64,000 nucleotides of DNA, taken from NCBI GenBank assembly GCA_963799105.1, contig CAWCVR010000004.1, positions 1 to 64,000 of the forward strand. The letters run 5' to 3'. The translations under genes and the position numbers were made by a program. A model generated the notes under the pieces. It was not told the origin of the DNA. It did no database searches and worked only from the letters and a program-made list of their open reading frames with translations. This DNA comes from CAWCVR01 sp963799105 (GTDB lineage Bacteria > Acidobacteriota > Terriglobia > Bryobacterales > Bryobacteraceae). Each line of letters starts with the position of its first letter. Position 1 is the stretch's first letter. Shown here piece by piece: positions 1-8,718 of the stretch.

Positions 1-197
1 CGCGGGAGTGGACGGGGTTGGTGGCCACGGTCAACTATGGCCCGGTATCCATCGACGAAAAACCCTTCTGGATGCCCCTGAGAGTGAAGGCCGATCAAAC
101 CACCAAACGCGGCCCCGAGGAAGTGTACACCGCCGAGTACCGCAACTACCGCAAGTTCGATGTGGCGTCGGGAATCGTCTACGAGCCGGTACGGTAG
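1..197 (+). CDS. Hypothetical protein, C-terminal end only
   Basis: The open frame runs from the window edge to TAG at 195-197, so only about the last 64 residues are visible and the start lies outside the window. The tail contains FWMPLRVKAD followed by YRNYRKFD. This resembles the ends of the paralogous exported proteins at 54.1-56.2 kb, which have FLLPLRAEVRM and then a YRKFTGES motif, so it is probably a third, more distant member of that family. The function of the family is unknown to me. The frame is supported by the next gene starting 40 bp downstream on the same strand. Confidence 0.6.
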   Translation, partial: REWTGLVATVNYGPVSIDEKPFWMPLRVKADQTTKRGPEEVYTAEYRNYRKFDVASGIVYEPVR

Positions 198-237
198 CGC
201 AGCCCCCCGCCACCATCGGCTATCCTGAATTAGCCCT

Positions 238-1405
238 ATGCAACTCGATGCAATTCAGGAACAAATCCGCAGCCAGAACCTCGATGGCTGGCTGTTCTTC
301 GATCACCACCTGCGCGACCCGCTGGCTTACCGCGTGCTCGGCCTGCCCACCGCCACGCCCACGCGGCGCTGGTATTACCTGATCCCCGCCGACGGGCGAA
401 CCGCGCGGCATGGAGCACCGCATCGAGCGCAACATGCTCGGCGACCTGCCCGGGCGACCGCATCCCCTACTCCAGTTGGACCGAACAGGTGGACGCCCTG
501 CGCCGCCTCACCGCGGGCGCGGCGCGTGGCCATGCAGTACTCGCCGCTGTGCGCCATCCCGTACGTCTCCATGGTGGATGGCGGCACCATGGAACTGGTG
601 CGCAGCCTGGGCGTCGAGGTGGTCAGCTCCGCCGAGCTGATCCAGGCCTTCGAAGCGCGCTGGACGCCCGAAGCGCTGGAAACGCACCTGGAAGCCGGCC
701 GCCGCGTCGACCGCGTCCGCGCCGAGGCCTTCGCGTTGATCCGCGAGCGCACGCGCAACGGCGCGCCGCTTCAGGAAATCGAGGTCAAGCGCTTCGTCCT
801 GGAGGGGTTCGCCCAGGCCGGCATGGTCACCGACCACGGCCCCATCGTGGGGTGCAACGCCAACGCCTCCAACCCCCACTACGAGCCCACCGAAGAGGTC
901 ACCAGCGCCCATCCGCCGCGGCGATTGGGTGCTGCTGGATATGTGGGCCAAGCTCGACCGGCCCGGCGCCGTCTACTACGACATCACCTGGACGGCTTTC
1001 TGCGGCGATACTCCGCCCGACGAGATCCGCAAGGTGTTCGCCATCGTCACCGCCGCCCGCGACGCCGCCATCGAGCGCGTGCTGAGCGCCATGGCCGCCG
1101 GCTACCCGCTGTGCGGCTTCGAGGTGGACGACGCGGCACGCGCGGTGATCGCCCAGAGCGGCTTCGGCGAGTGGTTCACCCACCGCACCGGCCACTCCAT
1201 CGGCGTGGAAGTGCACGGCAGCGGCGCCAACATGGACAATCTGGAAACCCACGACGAGCGCCGCGTCGCGCCCTGGACCTGCTTCTCCATCGAGCCCGGC
1301 ATCTACCTGCCGGAATTCGGCGTGCGCTCCGAGATCGACATGTTCGTGGGCGATCGCGAGGCCCGCGTCACCGGCGAGATTCAGCGCGAGATGGTGCTCC
1401 TCTGA
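238..1405 (+). pseudogene. M24-family Xaa-Pro aminopeptidase-like protein, four frameshifts
   Basis: Conceptual repair gives a creatinase-type N-terminal domain followed by an M24 'pita-bread' metallopeptidase, which removes N-terminal residues next to proline. The metal ligands are visible in order: Asp in LLDMWAKL, Asp in YYDITWT, His in HRTGHSIG, Glu in SIEPGIY and Glu in RSEIDMF. The ATG at 238 opens the frame. The frame is lost at G runs 394-396, 452-454 and 515-517 and at C run 908-910; removing one base from each restores a continuous protein of about 388 residues. Because all the metal ligands survive and every break is a homopolymer, base-calling error is more likely than decay. The stop overlaps the next gene's ATG (ATGA). 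Confidence 0.8.
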
Positions 1406-2896
1406 TGCCCGCGCAGGCCCTGGCCGCGGTGGCCACCCTGCTGGCGTTCGCCCCGCACGGCAACCGCATCGAGTTCACGCTGGACCGGGGCAGCGCCGAA
1501 TTGCAGTGGTATTCCGACAGCACGTTCCGCTTCCGGCGCACGCTCGCCGGGCCGCTCGCCGCGTTGCCGCGTCCCGAGGGCGGACCGGTCGCCATCCACA
1601 TCGACGATACGCCCGGCGCGCTGCGCATCCGCTCCGACTCGATGGAGGTGGTCATTCAGAAGCACGGCCTGCTGGTCGCCGTTCTCCGTTCGAAGGGCCA
1701 GACCCTGATGAAGGATCTCTCCGAACCGGAAGCGTCCGGGCAGGGAGTGGCCTGGGAACGCGAGGCGCCGGCAGGCGTTCGCTTCTACGGCCTGGGGCCG
1801 CGTCCCGATCCGCAATTCGACCTCACCGGGAAAGCCGTCTCCGCCGCTATCCCGTTCCTGATCTCCACCGCCGGCTACGGCGAATTCCATCCTGGCGCCG
1901 GCCCCTGGCGCTTCGATTTCACCTCGGCCGGCCGCTACCGCATCGAGGCCCCGCGCGTCGATTACTTCTTCTACTACGGTCCGCCACCCCAAAGAGATCT
2001 TCCGCGAGCACAACCGCGCCGGACAGGCTTCCCTGCCCTGGCAGTACACCGCGGCGGCCTCGTGGACGGGACTGCGAGACGCGCTGACTAGCATGGTGCA
2101 GGGCGCCATGTCGGGCGTGATCTACCCTTCGTTCGACTTGGCGAAGTTCGCGGGCGCCGACGCGGCCCTGACGGTGCGCGCGCGGCAACTCGGATCGCTG
2201 GTGCCGCGGGCCGCCGCTGGCGCCGTGGGGCTGAGCGACTTCCGCAACCAGTTGCAGTCCTTCTTCACGGTGTATGGCCCCGAGGCCGACTACTACGGCC
2301 ATCCCCTGTGGCATCCCCTGCCCTTCCAGTTTCCCGCCGACCCCGAGTGTGCGGGCCACGCCGACGAGTTCATGTTGGGCGACGAAATGCTGATCGCGCC
2401 CATCACCGACGCGACCGGGCGGCGCCAGGTGTATCTGCCGCAGGGCATCTGGACCAACCTGGATACCAACCAGGTGGTTTCTGGTAAGACCACCATCGCC
2501 GTCGAGACGCCATCGCTCCCCGTCTTCGCGCGCAATGGCACGATCGTTCCGCTGGACAGCGCCGCCGGCATGGCCTTGCACTACTTTCCCAAGCTGGGCG
2601 CGGAGTTCTTCCTGCTGGAAGAGGACATCGGCAAATACTCGCAGGTGCACGCCGCGCCCGCCGCCGACATTATGCGGCTGGAGATCGAGTCCAAAAAGGA
2701 GCGGCGCTACCAGTGGGTGGTGCACCACGTGGATCGCCCGGCCACGGTGAGCTTCGAAACTCGCGTCTACCGCCCCGTGGAATCGCTTGCCGCGCTGGCC
2801 GCCGGCGCCTGGTTCTACGACGCCGCCAGCCGGAATCTGCACATTCGCGCGGACGTGGGTGCGGGCGAGGATTGCATTATCAACCTGGGGTTCTGA
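1405..2896 (+). CDS. GH31-like glycosidase-related protein, one frameshift
   Basis: This is translationally coupled to the upstream peptidase (ATGA, start 1405). The N-terminus is hydrophobic and may be a signal peptide. Residues to about 195 look like the GH31 N-terminal beta-sandwich and end in VDYFFYYGPPP. A one-base excess in the C run at 1987-1990 then breaks the frame; repair reads into KEIFREHNRAG. The rest matches the second half of a GH31 barrel and the proximal C-terminal sheet: YPSFDLAKFAGAD, MLGDEMLIAPITD, VYLPQGIW, PVFARNGTIVPLD. The first half of the barrel, which carries the catalytic nucleophile Asp, seems to be missing (only about 30 residues join the two parts), so activity is doubtful. 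An IS element begins 2 bp after the stop. Confidence 0.65.
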
Positions 2897-2898
2897 TC

Positions 2899-2911
2899 CA
2901 GCGATTTCCCA
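2899..2911 (+). repeat. Left terminal inverted repeat of the IS
   Basis: CAGCGATTTCCCA, the exact reverse complement of 4839-4851. It is immediately downstream of the GH31-like stop codon. Confidence 0.85.
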
Positions 2912-3119
2912 TATTGGGCTGTGGGAGCAGCATAAGGGTCTGATGGTCAAGTGGATGCGCGGCATGGGTGCTGTCGGTGAGATTTGGATATGGCGGAAGG
3001 CATTGACAATGGGCCTGGCCGGGCGGTAATTGCCGCTGCCGGGGCAAGGGGAGGCACACGTCAGCCGCAAGGCTCCTGTGGATCGGTCGGGATGGCAGGT
3101 GGGAGGGAGCGTGAAGGGT

Positions 3120-4364
3120 TCAGCCGGAGGGCCGGGCGGGACGGCGCAAGGAGGCGGCAAGTTCGCGGAAGGTGGCCGGGGCGGCACCGGACCCATGGCT
3201 CAACACCTGGCGATGGTAGAACAGCAGGCTGAGGGTGTAGGCCAGCAGGCGGATCATCGTCAACACCACCAAAGCTTGGCTCTGGTGCGCGGAGGGTTTC
3301 TTCAGGTGGGAATCCGTCGTGATCGTCTGAAACACCTGGGCATCGATCTTCCACCGGCTGCGGCCGAGTTGGTGAAGGAACAACGGCGGGATCGCGCCCA
3401 GTTCCAGGTTGCTGGCGTAGAAGTTGGTGGCGGTGTCCTCGGTCGATTGGGTCTGCCGCCGGGCCGGAACGGACTTGTCTTTCACAACGACGCGTGAGCG
3501 CCGGCGGCGGCGCACGGTTTTCAGGACGCGAATCGAGCGGTCGGCAACGGGCCAGTAGATCTCCGGCAAGTGCCAGAAATCGAGTTGACGATCCGTGTCG
3601 GCATCGGTTCCGTGAGCGGGTCCAGCAGTCAGGCGTTCGGCCGACGCCAACAGGTCGGGCTGGTTCTCCTTGAGGTTGATCAGCCAGCGCAGCCCGAGTT
3701 GCTCGATGTGCTCGATGAACGGTTTCTGAAGATAGATCGCGTCGGCGACCAGAATGTCGAAGTAGCGCCTTCCCAGCGACTGCACCAAGTCCTGAAGAAG
3801 GAGCCGGGCGCAGGCAACCTCGCACTCGCCAGGTTGCTGAAAGCGCAACCCCAGGGGAACGGGAAACTCGCCGCTCACCACCACCACGGCAACGATACGG
3901 TGATAGTACTGGATACATTCGCGGACTTGCCCGTCAACCTTCCGCTCGACGCGGCGCTCCAGACAGCGCGGACAACAGCGCGTATAGGAACTACAGATCT
4001 CGATGCCGTCAACGGCGGCCACGACGAAGCCGCGAGACCAACTGGAGTCCAGCATCGCATTACGCTTGATCTGTCTGGCGACGCCGCAGCCGAGGGCGAA
4101 AAGGTCCTCCGGGCTCTGGCGCTGCATGGCGTAAGCGAAGGTGTTGTTGCTGAGCGGGCCGATGCGCTTGGCCAGCGATCCTCTGCGGCACTCGGCTTCT
4201 ATCTCCAGCAGTGAGGACATCTGCCCGGCGGCGCCCAGAAACAGCGCGGCGAACACCTTGCGCCAGGGATGCTGCGGGCTGCGCCGCCCCTCGGGCATCG
4301 CGGAGACGCAAGGAAAGAAGTCAAAGACCTTGTCGAGATAGGCTTCGAATCGCCGGCGGCTCAA
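3120..4364 (-). CDS. DDE-type (IS4-superfamily-like) transposase
   Basis: This 414-residue protein should catalyse cut-and-paste movement of the element. An acidic residue appears in AAVDGIEIC, a second in ILVADAIYLQ, and a third position in GRSRWKIDAQVFQ, where the usual R-W-x-(I/V)-E pattern has Asp in place of Glu. It has a basic stretch, VRRRRRSRVVVKDKS, and a Cys pair, CCPRC, after the first Asp. The length is normal for the group. It starts with ATG inside the last codons of the upstream DUF6788-like gene (4-bp ATGA overlap), so the two are translationally coupled. The frame is intact, so the element may still be active unless the Asp substitution disables it. Confidence 0.8.
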   Translation of the reverse strand: MSRRRFEAYLDKVFDFFPCVSAMPEGRRSPQHPWRKVFAALFLGAAGQMSSLLEIEAECRRGSLAKRIGPLSNNTFAYAMQRQSPEDLFALGCGVARQIKRNAMLDSSWSRGFVVAAVDGIEICSSYTRCCPRCLERRVERKVDGQVRECIQYYHRIVAVVVVSGEFPVPLGLRFQQPGECEVACARLLLQDLVQSLGRRYFDILVADAIYLQKPFIEHIEQLGLRWLINLKENQPDLLASAERLTAGPAHGTDADTDRQLDFWHLPEIYWPVADRSIRVLKTVRRRRRSRVVVKDKSVPARRQTQSTEDTATNFYASNLELGAIPPLFLHQLGRSRWKIDAQVFQTITTDSHLKKPSAHQSQALVVLTMIRLLAYTLSLLFYHRQVLSHGSGAAPATFRELAASLRRPARPSG

Positions 4365-4699
4365 GGCTGTCGAGGGGACTGCTTTTTGCGGCCCAGGCGG
4401 GAGAGGTTTATGGCGCAGATGCGGGCTTCCAACTCCTGAAACCGGCGATGGAGTTCGACCCCGCGGCGAGCCTCCTGGGCGAGCGCGGCGGTCAAGTGGA
4501 CGGTCTTAAGTTTGCCTTCGATGAGAACCGAGAGGGCCAGTTGAGGGTGCAAATCCTCGGGTTTACCGGAGACACAGCGGCAATTGGGCTTACCACAACG
4601 CCGGCCGCGTTTGACAAAACAGCCAGGGAGCATGTCGCGGAGTGTGCCAAGGGAACGGACAAGGCGGCCGCGGAGTTCCAATTCGGGGTCAGAGGCCAT
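4361..4699 (-). CDS. DUF6788-like IS accessory protein
   Basis: This small protein of 112 residues carries the Cys pattern RCGKPNCRCVSG, typical of the DUF6788-type proteins found beside certain DDE transposases, followed by a lysine-rich beta-hairpin-like stretch (IEGKLKTVHL) and a C-terminal helix. It lies upstream of the transposase in the same element and overlaps it by 4 bp. I chose ATG 4699 (MASDPELELR) rather than the more distal 4795, because the family usually begins close to a predicted helix and because 4795 lies far into the element's end region. Its role in transposition is not known. Confidence 0.65.
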   Translation of the reverse strand: MASDPELELRGRLVRSLGTLRDMLPGCFVKRGRRCGKPNCRCVSGKPEDLHPQLALSVLIEGKLKTVHLTAALAQEARRGVELHRRFQELEARICAINLSRLGRKKQSPRQP

Positions 4700-4814
4700 A
4701 CGTTTATCTGACCATATTTCTCTTGTCAGATCAAGAGCCAAAGCGCACCCTGCCAAAGTTTGCAGGAATGCTCGCGGACATCGTCCCGCCGGCAACTACC
4801 GAAGAGGAGGCGGG

Positions 4815-4913
4815 TTACCTGGCGGGGCGATCACGGTTTGGGAAATCGCTGACTTTCCAGTGCTCGACGTAAAAGTAGCGACGAATCTGCGCGCGGGTTT
4901 CCGGACTGATCAT
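4815..4913 (-). pseudogene. istA: IS21-type istA transposase, 5' remnant
   Basis: Starting at ATG 4913, preceded by a GAAGGTGAG ribosome site, the first 20 or so codons read MISPETRAQIRRYFYVEHWK, which matches the conserved start of IS21-family IstA (IRR-x-Y/F-x-AEHWKVGTIA). After EHWKV the frame runs into the right inverted repeat of the neighbouring IS (4839-4851) and stops at 4815, so everything after the N-terminus is gone. This is direct evidence that the IS landed in, or recombined with, an older IS21-type element. Confidence 0.8.
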
Positions 4914-4921
4914 GAGATAGC

Positions 4922-5365
4922 TCACCTTCGGTGTGGAATGCGTGGAAATGAATCGATGAAGCGTCCGGCGCGGCCGCAGATCCGGCAGCGCAGCCACAAC
5001 GCGGGCTGTCTTTCGTGCCAGGGCTGCGACCCCGGAGGATGCTCTACCGCATCGGCCATTCCACAATCGAATAATGCCGGGGAAACGATCGAAACGGAAC
5101 CTTGATCCGTCACGCGCGGTTGCGGTTGCCGCAAGCGGCACCTGTACGCCTGCTGGCGATCACGATGATCGAGCCGTCCTTCAGGGCTCTGTTGGTGGCG
5201 CCTGTTGGCGCTCCGCCGCTGCCGACGGCGAGCTTGCTCGCGGCAGTCGTTGCTGCAATAGCGATGGCCGCGGTCACAGTGAGTGCAGATGTAGAAAACC
5301 GCTTGGCAGCCTTGACCAAGGCAAAACCTTTGCCGCAGAACCGCTTCGCCGTGAACCACCGCCAT
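4922..5365 (-). CDS. Cys-rich zinc-ribbon-like protein linked to the IS21 relic
   Basis: This protein has 147 residues. Cys pairs are seen at FCLGQGCQAVFYICTHC, YCSNDC and RCRICG, with an Arg/Gln-rich middle (QARRRQRRSANRRHQQ), suggesting a small metal- and nucleic-acid-binding protein. Its stop is 9 bp from the istA start on the same strand, so the two probably formed one operon in the IS21-type element and this gene is a passenger or accessory. I recognise the general pattern as recurring next to transposases but cannot name a family with confidence. The gene itself is intact. Confidence 0.5.
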   Translation of the reverse strand: MAVVHGEAVLRQRFCLGQGCQAVFYICTHCDRGHRYCSNDCREQARRRQRRSANRRHQQSPEGRLDHRDRQQAYRCRLRQPQPRVTDQGSVSIVSPALFDCGMADAVEHPPGSQPWHERQPALWLRCRICGRAGRFIDSFPRIPHRR

Positions 5366-5459
5366 GCGTCATCGCAGGCGGAACTGGACAACGGCAGTGG
5401 TCTCGTGGCAGGTTGGAACCAGCTCTGTTTGGTTTACCTGTCGAACGGTTGCCGAACAC

Positions 5460-5489
5460 GGAACCCTGCCGCTCCAACGGCAGGGTTCC
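5460..5489. repeat. Perfect 12-bp inverted repeat (hairpin)
   Basis: Arms GGAACCCTGCCG and CGGCAGGGTTCC enclose a 6-nt loop (CTCCAA). No T-run follows, so it is not a classical terminator. It lies about 95 bp upstream of the Cys-rich gene start and may mark the outer part of the IS21-type relic. Confidence 0.6.
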
Positions 5490-5563
5490 ATCCTTCTCCG
5501 CCTTTGAGACACGATACTCCGTTTGCCTATACCAGTGGGATGATCGGACATAGGAGGTTCAGT

Positions 5564-6130
5564 ATGACCGAGGACGACCTAGTTGCGGCGATCAAGGAGC
5601 GCGCTCTTGATCCGAAGCGCTGGACCTCCATGGGGACCCACCTGCGTCGCGCCCCGCTGCCGCCCGTCACGAGGGAAGCAGCAAACGCGGCGGTGAGGCG
5701 GTTGGGGTTCTCGCTCCCTCCGCTGTTGTCCAGGTTGTGGGTCGAGGTTGCCAATGGCGGCTTTGGTCCGGGTTACGGCTTATTCGGCCTGGAAGGCGGC
5801 CACGCACACGAACAGGGACTTACGCTGGTGGACCAGTACCTTCAGGACCTCGACGATCCTGGCTCAGAGGTACTCTTCGACGGCGGCTGGCCCAAGAGAC
5901 TCGTTCAGATCTGCGATTGGGGTTGTTGGAACGCGTCGGCAATCGACTGTTCGACCGGCGAGGGAGAGATCGTGGATCTGGTTGAAGGGGAGATGGATTA
6001 CCAGCGGCGGAAAGGACTCACCTTCGCTCAATGGATGGAAGCTTGGGTGAACGGCGAGCGGTTGTGGGATGTCGGACGTCCACGATCAGGCGATCGCCCC
6101 ACCAACGGGCCTTCGCCTCCCCCTCGATGA
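5564..6130 (+). CDS. SMI1/KNR4 (SUKH) family protein
   Basis: The 188-residue protein begins at ATG 5564, preceded by a strong AGGAGG site (5552-5557). The SUKH core is visible as LGFSLPPLLSRLWVEVANGGFGPGYGLFGLEGG followed by a Trp-rich segment (QICDWGCWNASAIDC). SUKH domains often act as immunity proteins against contact-dependent or polymorphic toxins but also occur alone. No toxin gene lies nearby, so its partner is unknown. The last 20 or so residues are Pro/Arg-rich and may be read-through into non-conserved sequence. Confidence 0.75.
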   Translation: MTEDDLVAAIKERALDPKRWTSMGTHLRRAPLPPVTREAANAAVRRLGFSLPPLLSRLWVEVANGGFGPGYGLFGLEGGHAHEQGLTLVDQYLQDLDDPGSEVLFDGGWPKRLVQICDWGCWNASAIDCSTGEGEIVDLVEGEMDYQRRKGLTFAQWMEAWVNGERLWDVGRPRSGDRPTNGPSPPPR

Positions 6131-6297
6131 TTGCGCCTTCGGCGCGATGATGTCGCTCGCCTTACGGCAAGAATTCAGAAAACTGCGTTTTCAGATGATT
6201 GCCAACATCCTGGAAGCGGCTACCCCCGGAAATACTCGTCATTCCGCATGCCGCAGGCCGCTAGTGCCTTGACCGCGAGAAACTGTTCCTTTGCCAC

Positions 6298-6355
6298 GGG
6301 CCGCTCGCTCACGCTCGCGGTTCTGTCCGGAAGCGCGAGCGTGAGCGAGCGGCCC
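6298..6355. repeat. Dispersed repeat family C, copy 1 (22-bp stem hairpin)
   Basis: This is a perfect inverted repeat with 22-bp arms (6298-6319 and 6334-6355) and a 14-nt loop. The core CCGCTCGCTCACGCTCGCG recurs in related form at 6765, 34276, 40619, 60046 and 60423. It sits between the convergent SUKH and yggX genes. Confidence 0.8.
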
Positions 6356-6386
6356 GGTAATGGCACCAAATCACACGGTCGAAGAC

Positions 6387-6695
6387 CTAGTGCTGGCCGG
6401 TTTCAGGCACGAAGTCCGGCGGCGCGGCCGCGCCTTCGCCGAAGAAATAGTTGTCCATCTGCTGCAAGAGGAACTCCTGCGCCTGCGGGGTGCCCAGGTT
6501 CAGACGGTACTCGTTCATGATCATTTTCATGCGCTCGACCCACATCTTCCACGCCTCCTTGGAGACGTTGTCGAAGATCTTCCGGCCGAGCGGATGGCCA
6601 TCGAACGGGACCTCGTCCAGTCCTTCCATCTCGCGCTGCAACTTCACGCAGAACACTTTCCGGGCGCCCGGATTAATCGGATTTCCGCTGGACAT
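6387..6695 (-). CDS. yggX: Probable Fe(II)-trafficking protein
   Basis: This 102-residue protein is close to the usual length of YggX, a small cytosolic protein that protects iron-sulfur clusters and handles labile iron. Its hallmarks are VFCVKLQREMEGLD with the single conserved Cys at residue 16, then PFDGHPLGRKIFDNVSKEAW, NEYRLNL and LLQQMDNYFFGEG. The start is ATG 6695, with GGAGAG 7 bp upstream; a longer reading to 6755 adds only non-conserved residues. The stop lies inside a 17-bp sequence that is repeated at the stop of the small membrane protein at 60100. Confidence 0.9.
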   Translation of the reverse strand: MSSGNPINPGARKVFCVKLQREMEGLDEVPFDGHPLGRKIFDNVSKEAWKMWVERMKMIMNEYRLNLGTPQAQEFLLQQMDNYFFGEGAAAPPDFVPETGQH

Positions 6696-6764
6696 GAAGA
6701 CTCTCCTATACGCCCAGGATACAACGGAACGGAGCCCCGGCCGCTGCCCGGACACGGAACGGCG

Positions 6765-6810
6765 AGTGTGAACGAGCGGCTCGGGCCGCTCCCTGACGGT
6801 CGCGGTTCCG
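6765..6810. repeat. Dispersed repeat family C, copy 2
   Basis: It contains GAACGAGCGGCTCGGGCCGCT and CCGCTCCCTGACGGTCGCGG, matching copies 4 and 5. It lies between yggX and the downstream glycosyltransferase, in the gap separating two minus-strand genes. Confidence 0.6.
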
Positions 6811-6828
6811 GGCCGGGACCGGCATCCT

Positions 6829-8718
6829 CTACGGCGCGAACCCCACCGCCTCCAGCACGATTCCCAGGTCGCGCGCGTCGGCGGGCGCGCGGAACGTGCG
6901 GTCCACCACTACTTCGACCATGGCGCCCCGCAGCGGCCCGGCCGATTCCAGCGTGTACCGGCCTGGCGCGCCGTACGCCGCGGCGGCAACCTCGCGCCCG
7001 TCCAGCAGCAGCGTCACACGCCGCGCGGCAGCCGCATCGGGAATGGTGAACACCACGCGCAGCGGCATCGGGACGGCGGGGCTCTTCAACGCCACCACCG
7101 CGCGGTCCGCCATCCAGCGATAGCGGTTGTCCTCCAGCGCATAGATGCCGCCGACGATTTGGTCCGGGGCCTCGGGCGCGTTCATCTCCAGGAATTCGAG
7201 CGTCGGATGGCGCTCGCCCACCACGCTGGCGCGGACGCGGTCCACCACTCCGCCCGAGATCCCGAACGGCCAATAGCCGCGCGCGGCCGTCGAGTAAGCC
7301 GAGCCCGTCTCCAGGCCGATGAGGCGCAGCGGGACCGAAGGGCGGATTTCCATCGCGGCCAGCGGCACGACGGGCGCCGTGACTTCGACGGAGTGGCCCA
7401 GTTCGCTCGACACCACCACGTCGCCCGGGCGCAGTATCCGGGTCCGCAGGAGCGGCAGCGCGCCTTGCGACTCGAAGTAATAGCGCAGGCCCCATTCGCC
7501 GTCCACCCACACGCGATGCCCCTCGGTCCGCGGGGCCAGTTGGCGCGCGAACTGGCGATAGGCGTCCCAGTGCTGCCAGTTGGCCGCGGCCAGTCCCAGC
7601 CCCAACGCCAGTTGCGCGGCGAACCCCAGGGCGAGCCATCGCCGGCGCAATCGCGACGCCAGCAGCGCCACCGGGGCGGCCATGGGCAGCAGGTAGCGCG
7701 CCGCGCCGGCGAAGAACACGGCCAGCGCGCAGGCGAAGAAGATGGCGATCCAGGCCAGCAGGAAGCGGGTGTCGCGGTCGCGGCGGGCGCGCCAGGCGGC
7801 GATGGCGGCCGCGGGAACCAGCGCGGGACACACCAGGAACCAGGCGTGTCCGCCGAGCGCGATGGCATTGGCCAGTTTGGCGTGCGCCGTCTCGAGGACC
7901 GTGAGATAGCCCGCCAGCACGGCCGCCGGAAATGCGCCCGTCGAGACGCGTTCGAAGATCTGCCACGCCCCGAGCGTGGCCGGCGGGACCAGAATCGCCA
8001 GCCAGTGGCCAAGGTGGATAGGTCGGTCTTCAGCGCCGGGGTGGCCTTGCACGGGCGTCCGGAGGCGGGTTAACAACCCGCCGCAGGTTGACAACCTGCC
8101 CCACAAGCCGGCTCGTGCCGTCACCGGCGGACGGGATTGGCATAGAAGGTACGCCGCCAGGATCGGCGTGAGGAAGACGGCCTGGTAGGCGGCCAGCGCG
8201 GCCAGGGCCATAGCCAGCGCGGCGAGCGCCACGCGGCCGGCGCAGAAGAATGCGACGGCCGCCATCCAGAACGCCAGAAACGGCAGGTCGGCTTCGAGGG
8301 AATTGCCGTTCACCACGAACGCCGGGACGGCGATGAACAGCAGCGTGGCCCACAGCGGGGCGGGGGAGAAGCGCCGCGCCAGCGACCACATGGCGGCCAC
8401 CGCGATCAGCGAAAACCCGAGGTACACCGCGTGAAACGGCGCCTCCCGCACATCGCCGAAGAGGGCCAGCAGGCCGCCGAGCACCCAGCCATCCAGCGGC
8501 GGATGCGGCTGCCCGCGCAGGTCCACCACCTCGCCGCGAAACACGTAGGGCGTGTGCTTGGGATGCAGCGGGTCCACTTGCGCGTGGGCGGCTTCGGAGA
8601 GGTAGATGTGGTCGTCGCCCTGGATGGCCTGGTTGAGAAACGGAATGCGGATGGCCAGGACCACCGCCAGCGCGAGCAGCAGTCCCTTAACGCCGGTGGC
8701 GTTTATTCCGCTTTCCAT
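6829..8718 (-). CDS. Polytopic membrane glycosyltransferase-like protein
   Basis: This protein of 629 residues has about ten hydrophobic segments in its first two-thirds and a soluble C-terminal domain of about 250 residues. The first loop carries QGDDHIYLSEA, the acidic motif typical of GT39/ArnT-type enzymes that use polyprenyl-phosphate sugars, and a later HPPLDGWVLGG resembles the P-P-L-(Y/F)-x-W motif of such families. The substrate is unknown. Residues of about 197-226 (VTARAGLWGRLSTCGGLLTR and on) are encoded by a copy of a dispersed intergenic repeat (8045-8125) inserted in frame. The start overlaps the end of gcvPB by 16 bp, so it probably rides on the gcv transcript. Confidence 0.7.
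   Translation of the reverse strand: MESGINATGVKGLLLALAVVLAIRIPFLNQAIQGDDHIYLSEAAHAQVDPLHPKHTPYVFRGEVVDLRGQPHPPLDGWVLGGLLALFGDVREAPFHAVYLGFSLIAVAAMWSLARRFSPAPLWATLLFIAVPAFVVNGNSLEADLPFLAFWMAAVAFFCAGRVALAALAMALAALAAYQAVFLTPILAAYLLCQSRPPVTARAGLWGRLSTCGGLLTRLRTPVQGHPGAEDRPIHLGHWLAILVPPATLGAWQIFERVSTGAFPAAVLAGYLTVLETAHAKLANAIALGGHAWFLVCPALVPAAAIAAWRARRDRDTRFLLAWIAIFFACALAVFFAGAARYLLPMAAPVALLASRLRRRWLALGFAAQLALGLGLAAANWQHWDAYRQFARQLAPRTEGHRVWVDGEWGLRYYFESQGALPLLRTRILRPGDVVVSSELGHSVEVTAPVVPLAAMEIRPSVPLRLIGLETGSAYSTAARGYWPFGISGGVVDRVRASVVGERHPTLEFLEMNAPEAPDQIVGGIYALEDNRYRWMADRAVVALKSPAVPMPLRVVFTIPDAAAARRVTLLLDGREVAAAAYGAPGRYTLESAGPLRGAMVEVVVDRTFRAPADARDLGIVLEAVGFAP
8063..8105. repeat. Dispersed repeat family B inserted inside a coding sequence
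   Basis: Palindromic modules GGCGGGTTAACAACCCGCC and CAGGTTGACAACCTG, followed by CCCCACA, match intergenic copies at 41274, 52672 and 53050. Here the repeat lies within the glycosyltransferase gene and leaves its frame open. Confidence 0.7.

Larger units (their letters stand above)
2899..4851. mobile_element. Insertion sequence, 1,953 bp, two genes, 13-bp terminal inverted repeats
   Basis: Perfect 13-bp inverted repeats (CAGCGATTTCCCA at 2899-2911 and its complement at 4839-4851) bracket a DUF6788-type gene and a DDE transposase, both on the minus strand. The left end lies 2 bp after the GH31-like gene stop. The right end interrupts an IS21-type istA gene after codon 21 or so. I see no target-site duplication (flanks tgatc and acttt differ), which suggests that one flank was rearranged after insertion. 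I cannot give the IS family from the sequence alone. Confidence 0.85.

Noticed and set aside
6131..6297. Possible short gene after the SUKH gene
   Set aside because: Several short frames exist but none has a ribosome site or recognisable pattern.
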